DNA of 64,000 bases from Luteibacter yeojuensis (GTDB taxonomy: Bacteria; Pseudomonadota; Gammaproteobacteria; Xanthomonadales; Rhodanobacteraceae): contig NZ_JZRB01000018.1 in the NCBI RefSeq assembly GCF_000964085.1, forward strand, positions 109,109-173,108, written 5' to 3'. Positions 31,814-41,143 of this stretch are shown here, piece after piece. The notes beneath the pieces were generated by a model. The model was not told the DNA's origin, did not search any database, and was given only the letters and a program-made list of their open reading frames with translations. Numbering within the stretch: position 1 is the stretch's first letter; each line of letters starts with the position of its first letter. A program made the position numbers and the translations under genes.

Positions 31814-32932
31814 CTACCGCTTGTACCCCGGATTGGAAAGAGCTACTGGGACAGGATTAAGAGCCACCCAATCAACGGCTAACTGGCATAGTCGCTGGGT
31901 ATCACCAGACTTTCGCTTCACGTCGCCCACGATATCCGTCGCCTCCTGCAGCTCGGAGGCGCCCAGCGGCTTACCGGATGCCAGGTGCTTAAGCAGGGCA
32001 TCCGCCATGTGGTTGAAGTCCGCATCCCAGTTTATGCCGCCGTTGCCATCAAGCTCATTGGCGATACGACCCGAAATGCGGATGACCTCCCCTTGCACCG
32101 TACTGGCCGCGCCACCCGACGGAACAAGCAGCTCCCATAGCTCCTGGTGCCGGTCTCCCCATGTTGTTGCCTTCGCCACGATGGGGGATATCCCGTCATG
32201 CATGATTCTGCGCGGGATGGGCGAAACCCCGAACAGGACATAGAGTCTTTCGAGCGCGGCACTTGTCGCATCGACGCTTTCCGGATTGAAGTTACTGCGA
32301 TGGAACTCAAAATCCGTGCCGATGCGCTCGACAAATCCCCGCATCTCGGGGGTGATCCGGCTGCCTTGCTCGTCTTCCCCCTTAAGCAGTCGCGAAAAAA
32401 TCGAGCGCAAGCCTGCGGGTTGAATGGGTTGCGAGGCGAGCAGCAGTTGGGCGATTTCGACGATCTGCGGAATCTTGGCGTTGGTGCAACGCTGCAGGGC
32501 GAGCGCCAAAGGGCTCAAGCCACTGCGATTGAGTGCGTCGAGACGTGCCCCGCGCTCCAGCAGCGTTCGTGCGGTCTGAACATTCCCTACCGAGGCTGCC
32601 TTGTGAAGTGGCGTCTCCCCCCCGCTATCTGTGCAATGCACATCCGCACCGAGCTCAAGCAAGACACCGATCTTTCCGTTCCAATGGCCCGAGCGGCTGT
32701 GCAACGGCGTCTCGCCATAGCTATCGGTTGCGGATATGTCGGCGCCCTGACCGACCAACCATCGAGTCACGTCATCGTGGAGCTCGTTGAACGCCAAAGC
32801 GGCTCTCTTGGAGTATCCCCCGCGCGCATCCAAGTCACAGGATTCGAATACTGCTTTGATCGCTTCTGAATCACCGGCCTGAAGCAACGCATCAAAGTCC
32901 TTCGGTAAGGTTTTCCTTTTGGCCTTTGTCAT
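31814..32932 (-). CDS. Ankyrin repeat protein
   Basis: 372 residues if started at the ATG at 32932 (MTKAKRKTLPKDFDALLQAG), which has AAGGA directly before it; an ATG five codons upstream is also possible, and the much longer open frame is not credible. Ankyrin repeats occupy about 20-165: AALAFNELHDDVTRWLVGQGADI, YGETPLHSRSGHWNGKIGVLLELGADV, GGETPLHKAASVGNVQTARTLLERGA. The C-terminal 200 residues (FVERIGTDFEFHRSNFNPESVD, a Trp-rich ELWELLVPSGG part) belong to a distinct domain seen with such repeats in this group. It is cytosolic. It could be an immunity or interaction protein. Confidence 0.75.
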   Translation of the reverse strand: MTKAKRKTLPKDFDALLQAGDSEAIKAVFESCDLDARGGYSKRAALAFNELHDDVTRWLVGQGADISATDSYGETPLHSRSGHWNGKIGVLLELGADVHCTDSGGETPLHKAASVGNVQTARTLLERGARLDALNRSGLSPLALALQRCTNAKIPQIVEIAQLLLASQPIQPAGLRSIFSRLLKGEDEQGSRITPEMRGFVERIGTDFEFHRSNFNPESVDATSAALERLYVLFGVSPIPRRIMHDGISPIVAKATTWGDRHQELWELLVPSGGAASTVQGEVIRISGRIANELDGNGGINWDADFNHMADALLKHLASGKPLGASELQEATDIVGDVKRKSGDTQRLCQLAVDWVALNPVPVALSNPGYKR

Positions 32933-33189
32933 TCCTTGTGACCCCATTCGCGACGTGTGATTACAACGTCCTTCGGCCGAGCTTAGCAGCCGCACGCGGC
33001 ATGGCAAACGGGAATTCGCAAGAACTTGCGCGAAATGCTTTGCTGTACCGCGACTTGCATTCGTCCCGACGAATCCGGCACATAGCATAACCAAGCCATA
33101 TGCGAATTCCGTATTCGTATATTCAAAAGGCGCCGTGGGGGCGGCGCTAACGGTCGCGGATGACCTGATGCAAGAACTGGGGAGAACAC

Positions 33190-36177
33190 ATGAAGAGCAC
33201 CGCCGTGCGGCCGTCCTTGGTCGCAAGCTCCGTTGCGCTCGCACTTTGGGCGCCGCTCCTATTCGCACAGGCTGCACCATCGTCGTCCAGTGCCCCGCCA
33301 ACAAGCGCGGATAAGCCCGACAAAGCCGTTGAGCTGAAGGCGGTCACGGTGACTGGTTCCATGATCCCGCGCGTCGAGGTCGAGGGCCCTGCGCCCGTGG
33401 TGAGCTTTACGGGCGACCAGATCAAGCAACAGGGTTACACCACGCTGTGGGAATTCCTCGATTCCCTGCCCCAGGTCGGCCCCCAGGTATCGGACTCGGC
33501 CTCGTGGGGCTCCAGCTCGGTGAATGCCCGTTCAGTCAATCTCCGCGGGCTTGGGCCGGGTTTCAGCCTGCTGATGATCGACGGCCACCGCGTGGTTGAT
33601 TATCCCCAGCCCCTGAACAAGCAAAGCAACTTCCAGAACTACAACAACCTACCCACCGGGATGATCGATCACATCGAGATCCTCGCCTCGGGTGCGTCGT
33701 CGATCTACGGTTCCGATGCCGTGGCTGGCGTGGTCAATGTGATCCTGAAGAAGAATTACCAGGGTGACGACCTGCAGGTGACCGGGGGTGGTGCCACGCG
33801 CGGCGGGCGCGCATACGGTGACATCAACTTCTTCGGCGGCCGCTCGGGGAGTAACTGGCACGTCGTCTATAATCTCGAGAAGTCCAATCGCACCGCCTTA
33901 TGGGGCATGGACCGGCCCTACCAGGATTCGGTGGCCAGCGCCGGCTACGGCTCGTGGGGCCCCGCGGCGCGCTTGTTTGGCTACCAGTACGACGCTGCCG
34001 GTGCCATCGCGTTGTCCGCCCAGGACGCCAACGGCCACTACATTACGCCGCCCGCGGGCGCGTGCTCGAAATTCACCAACTCGCGGCTGGCCCAGTCGCA
34101 TACCGTGAACACGAATGGCACGCAGATCACGAGCATCACGGATAACGGGTATTACTGCGCCCAGCCTGCCCTCTTCCAGAACTGGGTGCTGACGCCCGGC
34201 AGCCGTAGCAACAACGGCTACGTATCGGGTGAGTACGACTTTGCCAATGGCATGCAGCTGTACGGTTCGGCGGCCCTGTACAAGACGGTTGGCATCTCCA
34301 ACACACAGCTCAACGTGTTCGGTAGCGGCCAGTTCTATGACCAGAACACAGGCCAGGTCATCAACCAGGCGATCCGCCAGCTCACGGCCCAGGAAATGGG
34401 CACGCCGGCCAATACGCACGACCGTGAAACCAACTGGAACCTGCAGACGGGCCTGCGCGGCACGGTTTTTGACAGCCGCTTCCATTGGGACCTGAACCTC
34501 AACAGCCAGAAATATACTGTGCGGGAGGACTTCACGGGCCTGAACCAGCAGGCCATGTCGAACTTCTTCCTTGGCACACAGCAGGGAACCACCGCCGATG
34601 GCCTGCCGATTTACGCGTGGAACCAGCAGCAGTGGTGGAACCCCATCACGCCCCAGCAATACAGCCAGTTCGCGGTAAACGGCGAAAACACGTCGTCGTC
34701 GTGGCTTGACCAGGCGCAGCTGCGCGTCAACGGTGATCTGTTCAAGTTTCCGTGGGTGGACGAATCGGTCGGCTGGGCCGCGGTGGTCGAAGCGGCGCAC
34801 AATGGCTTCAAGCTTTCTCCTGACATCCGCGCGACCGACCCCGCCACGTTCCAGAACCCCTTCGGCGCATACCTCACGGGTGGCGGCACGCGCCAGCGCT
34901 ACTCCGTCGGCAGCGAATTCCGCGTGCCGCTGCTGAACTCGGTGACGTGGACCATATCCGGGCGGCTGGACAAGTACGATGATGCGAGTAGCGCCGATAT
35001 AGCGCGTACATGGGGCAGCGGCATCGAATGGCGCCCGTACGATGGTCTGCTCCTTCGGGGCAGCTACGGCACCAACTTCAAGGCGCCCGACATGCAGGCC
35101 ATCTACCTGACCGGGTCGACCTCGCCCGTGGGTGATTATGTCGACCCGCTGCAATGCGTGAACGCCATCAAGGCCGGCCAGAACAACAGCACGTGGTGCA
35201 ACCTTGTCCAGCGGCCCACCTCGCAGTACTACTCGCTATACACCAATGGCAGCCGTCTCCTGCTGCCACAGAAGGGGCATTCGTGGACATACGGTTTCGT
35301 CTGGCAGGTGCCTGGTGTGCAAGGCCTGTCCCTGTCCGCCGATTACTGGCACATGGGCGTCGACAACGCCATCCAGTACCTCGGGCAGGAAACCGTCCTG
35401 GCCGACGAAGCGGGCTGCCTCACCGGCGTGAAGCCGAACGGCACCTCGGGCCTGTCGCCTTATACCGCGCATGTGGCCGGCTCGGCGTACTGCCAGATGG
35501 TCACCCAGATGGTAAAGCGAGACCCCAGCGGGCAGATCATCTCAGTGCAGTCGGGGCCGATCAACGAAGCGTCGCTTTACGTCGGTGGCATCGATGCATC
35601 GCTGGACTATAAATTCCACAGCGATGACTGGGGCGATTTCACTGCCGGCATCAACTACACGGATAACCTCTCGTATAAGCAGCGCGTACTGTCGTCGGAT
35701 CTTTTGCAGAACACCCGCTACCAGAACGTCGCCAGCCGCGTCACGTGGCTGGCCGACTGGCGCAAGGGTATCTGGGATGTCTCAATCTCCGGTGTCCGCG
35801 CCGGCAGCATGCGGGCCCCTAACTACGACGGTTGCAACGTGCTACCGAATGGCATCCAGCCGGGCATGGTGACCGTGCCGAACGGGGCCGAGCAGATCGC
35901 CACGGGCATCTGCCAGGTCACCCAGGACGGCCAGCAAGTGACGGTAGCCGATACGACGTACAAAGGCCGCACGCCCGTGTGGATCACATGGAACAGTTCC
36001 CTTGGGGTTCAGATCAACCCCGACACCCGCGTGAAACTCACGGTGTCGAACATCTTCAACAAGGTCGGATCGATCCCGTACTACTCGGGTGGCTTCGAAT
36101 TCGTGACCACGGGCCAGACGGCGGATGAGTACAACGGGCGAGAGATTTTCCTGACGTTCGACTACAAGCTGGATTGA
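33190..36177 (+). CDS. TonB-dependent outer-membrane receptor
   Basis: 995 residues with GGGGAGAACAC before the ATG. A Sec signal peptide (about 1-27) is followed by a Ser/Pro-rich spacer, a TonB box-like LKAVTVTGSMIPR, the plug domain (GDQIKQQGYTTLWEFLDSLPQVG to SSIYGSDAVAGVVNVILKK) and a 22-strand-type barrel ending in DEYNGREIFLTFDYKLD with a terminal aromatic-rich strand. Receptors of this oligogenic Oar/IroN-like type with VTGSxIPR import siderophores, sugars or peptides; the ligand cannot be read from the sequence. No transport partner genes are adjacent. It is divergent from the ankyrin gene. Confidence 0.92.
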   Translation: MKSTAVRPSLVASSVALALWAPLLFAQAAPSSSSAPPTSADKPDKAVELKAVTVTGSMIPRVEVEGPAPVVSFTGDQIKQQGYTTLWEFLDSLPQVGPQVSDSASWGSSSVNARSVNLRGLGPGFSLLMIDGHRVVDYPQPLNKQSNFQNYNNLPTGMIDHIEILASGASSIYGSDAVAGVVNVILKKNYQGDDLQVTGGGATRGGRAYGDINFFGGRSGSNWHVVYNLEKSNRTALWGMDRPYQDSVASAGYGSWGPAARLFGYQYDAAGAIALSAQDANGHYITPPAGACSKFTNSRLAQSHTVNTNGTQITSITDNGYYCAQPALFQNWVLTPGSRSNNGYVSGEYDFANGMQLYGSAALYKTVGISNTQLNVFGSGQFYDQNTGQVINQAIRQLTAQEMGTPANTHDRETNWNLQTGLRGTVFDSRFHWDLNLNSQKYTVREDFTGLNQQAMSNFFLGTQQGTTADGLPIYAWNQQQWWNPITPQQYSQFAVNGENTSSSWLDQAQLRVNGDLFKFPWVDESVGWAAVVEAAHNGFKLSPDIRATDPATFQNPFGAYLTGGGTRQRYSVGSEFRVPLLNSVTWTISGRLDKYDDASSADIARTWGSGIEWRPYDGLLLRGSYGTNFKAPDMQAIYLTGSTSPVGDYVDPLQCVNAIKAGQNNSTWCNLVQRPTSQYYSLYTNGSRLLLPQKGHSWTYGFVWQVPGVQGLSLSADYWHMGVDNAIQYLGQETVLADEAGCLTGVKPNGTSGLSPYTAHVAGSAYCQMVTQMVKRDPSGQIISVQSGPINEASLYVGGIDASLDYKFHSDDWGDFTAGINYTDNLSYKQRVLSSDLLQNTRYQNVASRVTWLADWRKGIWDVSISGVRAGSMRAPNYDGCNVLPNGIQPGMVTVPNGAEQIATGICQVTQDGQQVTVADTTYKGRTPVWITWNSSLGVQINPDTRVKLTVSNIFNKVGSIPYYSGGFEFVTTGQTADEYNGREIFLTFDYKLD

Positions 36178-36300
36178 GGCATGCAATCTGGAATCCTCTC
36201 GGCCTCGGTGTGATCGGGGCCGAGCAGGTGCAAGCCTGTTGTGCAGAACGCATGAGTGTACTGTTATCAGCCGCCGGGCATCAGCTGGGATACCGCCATC

Positions 36301-36723
36301 GTGGACGCACACGTCGATTTCCTGCCCCAAGAATTTCAGACAAATCCTCCCGTGGCTGATCGCGACCTGCAGTCGCTCCTGGATCGCTACCCTGCCCTCC
36401 CCGAAGCCTATGTGCGCTTCCTCAAACAACATGACGGTGGCGAGGGTTGGTTCGCCACAGGGCGCTTTTATAAATTCTGGCAGGCGTCGGAGATCGAGCA
36501 GAGCAACCTTGATTATGGAGCGCCAGAGTTCTCGCCCGGCTTTCTTTTGTTTGGATCCGACGGAGGCGACGAGAGCCTTGCTTTTGACATGCGATCCGAA
36601 CCCTGGATGGTGGGCGAGCTTCCATTTGTCAGCGTGGGCGATACGGACTTCCTGTGCGTCGGAACCTTCGAGGACTTCATTGCAACGTCACGAGTAGCCA
36701 CGGGCAGCGACCAAAGCGGCTAA
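36301..36723 (+). CDS. SUKH (SMI1/KNR4) family protein, immunity-like
   Basis: 140 residues from a GTG at 36301 (VDAHVDFLPQEF); an ATG at 36256 in the same frame is the alternative. The SUKH pattern is visible: LQSLLDRYPALPEAYVRFLKQHDGGEG, an FYKFWQASEIEQ strand-helix, and FLLFGSDGGDESLAFDM. SUKH proteins are typical immunity proteins against nuclease-type polymorphic toxins, but also occur alone. No toxin gene is next to it; the gene follows the TonB receptor by about 120 bp. Confidence 0.72.
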   Translation: MDAHVDFLPQEFQTNPPVADRDLQSLLDRYPALPEAYVRFLKQHDGGEGWFATGRFYKFWQASEIEQSNLDYGAPEFSPGFLLFGSDGGDESLAFDMRSEPWMVGELPFVSVGDTDFLCVGTFEDFIATSRVATGSDQSG

Positions 36724-36749
36724 GCCGTCATCAATGTAGCGAAGGCCCC

Positions 36750-37070
36750 TTAGGAACCATGGTCACTGCTGATCAGCCAACGGCCGCCGACCTTCTGGAA
36801 TAGCAAGGTGGTAAGCCCGCGTACCTCCCATCGTGACCCTCAGTATGCGGGCGTCATTCGAAGCAGCGTCAAACGAGCACCTCGACGCTCGAACTCGACG
36901 TGGAAGCGTTTGTCATCCGCGTTGCTCGTGTAGTCCACGTTTAATTCGAAAGCCTTGTAGCCAACAGAGAACCGGTACGCGAAGCCAATCAATTCCGGCC
37001 TGACCTTGCTGCCCGGATCAATTGGGGAGTGCTCGTTTCGACTTCCCGAATTAGAGGTGCTGCCAACCCC
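36750..37070 (-). pseudogene. Gene remnants, including an NTF2-like C-terminus
   Basis: Two protein-like pieces on the minus strand in different frames. The first (about 37070 to 36840) reads VRPELIGFAYRFSVGYKAF, then VDYTSNADDKRFHVEFERRG, and ends LRMTPAY before a stop. The second (about 36835 to 36750) reads GGTRAYTTLLFQKVGGRWLI and ends SSDHGS, the usual end of nuclear-transport-factor-2-like proteins. Neither piece has a start. They are probably left-overs of one or two genes. Confidence 0.45.
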
Positions 37071-37073
37071 GGC

Positions 37074-37523
37074 CTAGCCGTTCGCGCCGTTTTCAGCCGG
37101 TCCAGGGAAAATCGACTTCGATGCAAGGGATTTGTCGACGAGTGCACACACGGCTCCCCAAACGGGGGTCGCGAATACGACCGTACCCATGAGAAAGGAG
37201 GAGCCCAGCTCGGACGCGCCTCCATTTTGGAGAGCCACCTCAGTATGGCCATTCACAACAAGGACCGTTGCCTGGGCAAGGACTCCACTCAGAAATCCGC
37301 ACGCAGCACCGCGCATTGCATCCTGCCGCCACGACGCATGCCGCGGTACGCCAAGGGCTGCCCCTACGAGAAACAGCGCCGCGTAGAACGCCGGAAGGAA
37401 CGCATGCGCGCGATCGAAGCGATAAAACCGATCCACCACCTCAAAGGGCGAAAGCTCGGCCAGAATGAGAAAGCCTGCGCACGTGAGAAAATAGCGGAGC
37501 ACAGGTTTTGCTTGCTTGTCCAT
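37074..37523 (-). CDS. Hypothetical four-span membrane protein
   Basis: 149 residues. Hydrophobic segments lie near 10-25 (LRYFLTCAGFLILAEL), 42-60 (FLPAFYAALFLVGAALGV), 70-92 (GAACGFLSGVLAQATVLVV) and 107-128 (SSFLMGTVVFATPVWGAVCAL). The gene is monocistronic and neighbours give no hint. It may be a small channel or a structural membrane protein. I do not recognise the family. Confidence 0.6.
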   Translation of the reverse strand: MDKQAKPVLRYFLTCAGFLILAELSPFEVVDRFYRFDRAHAFLPAFYAALFLVGAALGVPRHASWRQDAMRGAACGFLSGVLAQATVLVVNGHTEVALQNGGASELGSSFLMGTVVFATPVWGAVCALVDKSLASKSIFPGPAENGANG

Positions 37524-37573
37524 GGCATGTTCTCCGTGAATCGCCTAAGTCCTGACCACACCCAACTTAAGGC

Positions 37574-38053
37574 CTACCTGGCGTTGCTACGCATTTCATT
37601 CAGATCCGCCTGAACCAGGGTCTTCCAACCGTTATAGTGCATTCCGTCGACTTTCCGGGCCATCAGCATGGACAACTCGGCATCGCCGGCCGGGTCGTAT
37701 GCATGCAAGCGTTTCATCTCGCTGAAAACATACACGATGTCCCGAATGGTCAAGTCGTCGTCGGCGCGGGACAACTTGGCCTTAAGAAGAGGAACGACGG
37801 CAGCGCCCTGCCCGGCGAATAGCGTGGCCAATTCCATGGCCGGGGGATGAAGCACCTGGTTTCCGCACATGACGATCTGATACTGGCTTTCCATATCGTA
37901 GGATTTGAAAGCTTCATCCCTCGCAGTCGTTGAATCCCCAAAGAATGCGCCAAGCCAGGCTTGGCACTTCTGCAAATCCGGGTTCACGGGTTCGCTTCGG
38001 ACGACCATGCAGGCCAGGAACAGCATGGCCGCTCGCCAGGCGCGCACATTCAT
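37574..38053 (-). CDS. Hypothetical exported protein
   Basis: 159 residues. MNVRAWRAAMLFLACMVVRS is a probable Sec signal peptide. The mature part is helical with two cysteines (LQKCQAWLGAFFG; IVMCGNQVLHPPAME) that could pair in the periplasm. HEAT-like spacing (LTIRDIVYVFSEMKRL; AELSMLMARKV) is suggestive only. The cupin gene ends 9 bp upstream in the same direction, so the two are probably co-transcribed. Confidence 0.65.
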   Translation of the reverse strand: MNVRAWRAAMLFLACMVVRSEPVNPDLQKCQAWLGAFFGDSTTARDEAFKSYDMESQYQIVMCGNQVLHPPAMELATLFAGQGAAVVPLLKAKLSRADDDLTIRDIVYVFSEMKRLHAYDPAGDAELSMLMARKVDGMHYNGWKTLVQADLNEMRSNAR

Positions 38054-38062
38054 GTCAGGCCC

Positions 38063-38464
38063 TCAAGGCATCCACTCCACCAGCGGCTTCCCCTTGGGAA
38101 CGATGTAGGTGCCAATCTCCGCCGCGTCGGTCGTGCCAACGTTCGTGGCGCTATGGATCGTGCCGGTCGGCACGAAGAGCACGTTCCCGGCATGCAGCGT
38201 CTGCGCGGGCTGGCCGTCGAGGTCGTAGCGGATGGTGCCTGCGGTGACGTAGATGATCTCCTCCCCCGGGTGGCGATGCCGGGCCGCCACCTCCCCAGGT
38301 TTGAGCCCTACCCGCATCTGGATCTCCTCGTACCCCGGAATGGACAGGTCATGGCGGGATAGCTGGGTCCGCTCGCCGTGGTTCGCGGCGGGAGGGGCCG
38401 CCGGCGCGCCCAGCGAAAAGGCCAGCAACAGCAATCCGGAGGCTATGCAGCAAGACGCGGTCAT
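38063..38464 (-). CDS. Exported cupin-domain protein
   Basis: 133 residues. A Sec signal peptide (MTASCCIASGLLLLAFSLGAPA) precedes a single cupin barrel. Motif 1 is VGLKPGEVAARHRHPGEEIIYVTAG with two His and one Glu as metal ligands, and motif 2 is HAGNVLFVPTGTIHSATN with the last His. Small periplasmic cupins of this kind bind a metal and may be dioxygenases, isomerases or sensors; substrate unknown. It is divergent from the OPT transporter gene. Confidence 0.85.
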   Translation of the reverse strand: MTASCCIASGLLLLAFSLGAPAAPPAANHGERTQLSRHDLSIPGYEEIQMRVGLKPGEVAARHRHPGEEIIYVTAGTIRYDLDGQPAQTLHAGNVLFVPTGTIHSATNVGTTDAAEIGTYIVPKGKPLVEWMP

Positions 38465-38629
38465 TTACCCATCCTCCCACGTGGCAATAAGCCAGTTAAC
38501 CCAAGGTACGCCGCCTACGGCCAGCCCGAAAGCCCCTGCCCGGGCCAACCCATTGCGATCCCCGCCGTTTCCGGCAACCCTATCCGGCAGCCCGCCACCT
38601 GAAGCGGGGCGCATACCAGGGAACCCCGC

Positions 38630-40633
38630 ATGACCGTACGCGACACCGAAAACCGCAAGGAGCTGACCCTCCGTGGTCTCATCCTCGGCGTGATCATCAC
38701 GGTGGTGTTCACCGCCGCCAACGTGTTCTTCGGCCTGAAGGCCGGCCTCACCTTCGCCACCTCGATACCGGCGGCGGTGATTTCCATGGCCCTGCTGCGC
38801 GGCTTCAAGGATTCGACCATCCAGGAAAACAACGTGGTGCAGACCATCGCTTCGGCGGCGGGCACCTTGTCGTCGATCATCTTCGTGCTGCCCGGCATGA
38901 TCATGATCGGCTGGTGGGCGGATTTCCCTTTCTGGACCTCGTTCGCCATCTGCGCCCTGGGTGGCGTGCTGGGCGTGATGTATTCGATCCCGCTGCGCCG
39001 CGCGCTGGTCACCAATTCCGACCTACCCTACCCCGAAGGCCTGGCCTGCGCCGAGGTGCTGAAGGTGGGCAGCGGTGACGATGCCGATGCCAGCAGCGTG
39101 GAAGAAGGCCGTGCGGGCCTGCTCGCGGTGCTGTGGGGCTCGATCGCCTCGGCCGCGTTCGCCGTGGTGGTAGCCACGCAGGTGTTCGCCAGCGATTTCG
39201 TGCGCTATTTCCGCGTCAACGACAAGGGCGCTGTCAGCGGCTTCGATTTCAGCCTGTCGTTCGCGCTGTTCGCCATCGGCCACCTGGTGGGCCTGTCGGT
39301 GGGTATCGCCATGCTGGTGGGCGCCATCATCGGCTGGGGCTGGGGCGTGCCGCACTTCTCGATGCTGGGCGACCTGTCGCAGTCCATGGGCGACCTGGCC
39401 AACGCCACCTGGAGCCACAAGGTGCGCTTCGTGGGCGCGGGCGCCATCGGCGTATCGGCCATCTGGACCTTGGCCAAGCTGGTGAAGCCGGTCATCACCG
39501 GCCTCACGTCGGCCATGGCCGCCGCCAAGGTGCGCAAGGCCGGCGAGGCCCACACATTGCCGCGCACCGAGCGCGACATCCCGATCGGCATCGTGGGCCT
39601 GGTCACGCTGGCCTGCTTCGTCCCGATCGCCTGGCTGCTGGGCTACTTCGCCAACACGGCCGGCCTCGGCGCCCATATTGGCGTGCTGGCCATCGGCGGC
39701 GTCGCCTTCGTGGTGCTGATGGGCTTCTTCGTCTCCACCGTGTGCGGCTACATGGCCGGCCTGATCGGCTCGTCGAACAGCCCGCTATCGGGCGTGGGCA
39801 TCATCGTGGTCATCGCCGCCGCGTTGCTGCTCGTGGCCTTCGTCAAGCCGTACGTGGGGCCGGAGGAAGGCAAGGCGCTGGTGGCGTTCGCGCTGTTCGT
39901 CACCGCGGTGGTGTTCACCGTGGCGGCCATCGCGAACAACAACCTGCAGGACCTGAAGACCGGCCAGCTGGTCGACGCCACGCCGTGGCGCCAGCAGGTG
40001 GCCCTGGTGGTGGGCGTGGTGGCGGGCGCGGCGGTCATCCCGCCGGTGCTCGACCTCATCAACAAGGCCTACGGTTTCGTCGGCGTGGCGGGCGCGGGCG
40101 CCCATGCGCTGCCGGCACCGCAGGCGGGGCTCATCTCCGCCCTGGCCCAGGGCGTGATCACTGGCAACATCGACTGGAGCCTGATCCAGATCGGCGTCGG
40201 CATCGGCGTCGCCATCATCGTTGTCGACGAGATCCTCGCGCGCACCACGAAGCATGCGCGCATCCCGCCCCTGGCCGTCGGCCTGGGCATCTACCTGCCC
40301 ACCGTGAGCACCTTGATGGTGGTGGTGGGCTCGGTCGTGGGCTGGTACTTCGATCGCCGCGCCGACCGCTCGGCACGCCCCGAAAGCACGAAGCAGCTGG
40401 GCGTGCTGCTGGCGTCGGGCCTGATCGTGGGCGAGAGCATCATCGGCGTGGTCATCGCCGCCATCGTGGCGTTCGCCGACAAGCTGGGCTTCACCAACCT
40501 GCAGGCGCCCCTGGCGCTGGTGGGTGCGGACTTTGGCGAGAAGGCGCAGTGGCTGGGCGGTATCGTCTTCGCCCTCATCGTGTTCTTCATGTATCGCTGG
40601 GTAGCGCGCATGGCCCACCGCATCGGGAAGTAA
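38630..40633 (+). CDS. OPT-family oligopeptide transporter
   Basis: 667 residues with AGGGAACCCCGC before the ATG. About 16 hydrophobic spans; the family features are clear: KELTLRGLILGVIITVVFTAANVFFGLKAGLTFATSIPAAV, NNVVQTIASAAGTLSS, NSDLPYPEGLACAEVLK and GLIGSSNSPLSGVGI. OPT proteins of this bacterial branch are proton-driven importers of short peptides or peptide-like metal chelates. It stands alone and its stop abuts the stop of the convergent discoidin gene, with no bases between. Confidence 0.92.
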   Translation: MTVRDTENRKELTLRGLILGVIITVVFTAANVFFGLKAGLTFATSIPAAVISMALLRGFKDSTIQENNVVQTIASAAGTLSSIIFVLPGMIMIGWWADFPFWTSFAICALGGVLGVMYSIPLRRALVTNSDLPYPEGLACAEVLKVGSGDDADASSVEEGRAGLLAVLWGSIASAAFAVVVATQVFASDFVRYFRVNDKGAVSGFDFSLSFALFAIGHLVGLSVGIAMLVGAIIGWGWGVPHFSMLGDLSQSMGDLANATWSHKVRFVGAGAIGVSAIWTLAKLVKPVITGLTSAMAAAKVRKAGEAHTLPRTERDIPIGIVGLVTLACFVPIAWLLGYFANTAGLGAHIGVLAIGGVAFVVLMGFFVSTVCGYMAGLIGSSNSPLSGVGIIVVIAAALLLVAFVKPYVGPEEGKALVAFALFVTAVVFTVAAIANNNLQDLKTGQLVDATPWRQQVALVVGVVAGAAVIPPVLDLINKAYGFVGVAGAGAHALPAPQAGLISALAQGVITGNIDWSLIQIGVGIGVAIIVVDEILARTTKHARIPPLAVGLGIYLPTVSTLMVVVGSVVGWYFDRRADRSARPESTKQLGVLLASGLIVGESIIGVVIAAIVAFADKLGFTNLQAPLALVGADFGEKAQWLGGIVFALIVFFMYRWVARMAHRIGK

Positions 40634-41143
40634 TTACCAGACTTCGACCTCGTAGATCCGCGTGGCCGGGTCATCCGTCTGCGTGGGCTTGCTCACATCG
40701 AGCTCCACGTAGCGGGCTTGCACCGGGCTGATGGGGTGCTCGGTCACGCTGGCCGTATTGGCCGGCACATCCACCACCTTCGTCCAGTCGTTGCCATCGA
40801 CGGAGACACGCACCGTGAAGGCCCGCGTGTTCATATCCGCGGGCTCATCCCCTGCCCCGGCGTGCCTGATGGTGAAGCCGGACACCCGGCTCGCCTGCCC
40901 GAGGTCGATGCGCAGCCAGCTGGGCACCTGCCTGGTGCAGAACTTGTCCTGGGTCTTGCTGGCCAGCTTGCCATTCACCGCCTTTTCGGCTTCCTCGCCC
41001 GGCTTGCAGATCGGCGAGCCCGTGGCCCGTTTGCCGAGGGCAAGGTCGACGTGCTGCGGCGGCGTGGTGGCGCCTGCTGCCATCGCGGTCGAGGCCACCG
41101 CAAGGAACACGCTGGTGGCCAGCAGGCAGGCGACATGCTTCAT
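40634..41143 (-). CDS. Exported discoidin (F5/8 type C) domain protein
   Basis: 169 residues. A Sec signal peptide (MKHVACLLATSVFLAVASTAMAA) is followed by one galactose-binding-like beta sandwich: VDLALGKRATGSPICKPGEEAEKAVNG, SWLRIDLGQASRVSGFTIRHAG, FTVRVSVDGNDWTKVVDV and ARYVELDVSKPT. Two cysteines may form a disulfide. Such domains bind carbohydrates or surfaces; without an enzyme part it may act as a stand-alone binder. Its start overlaps the stop of the desaturase gene (ATGA), so both are expressed together. Confidence 0.85.
   Translation of the reverse strand: MKHVACLLATSVFLAVASTAMAAGATTPPQHVDLALGKRATGSPICKPGEEAEKAVNGKLASKTQDKFCTRQVPSWLRIDLGQASRVSGFTIRHAGAGDEPADMNTRAFTVRVSVDGNDWTKVVDVPANTASVTEHPISPVQARYVELDVSKPTQTDDPATRIYEVEVW

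Noticed and set aside
33898..35154. 418-codon minus-strand frame opposite the TonB receptor
   Set aside because: Antisense shadow of the receptor gene; no start signal or recognised domain.
39133..40731. 532-codon plus-strand frame lying over the OPT transporter gene
   Set aside because: It is a shifted reading of the OPT gene, made of Arg/Gly/His-rich low-complexity sequence; the transporter frame is clearly the real one.
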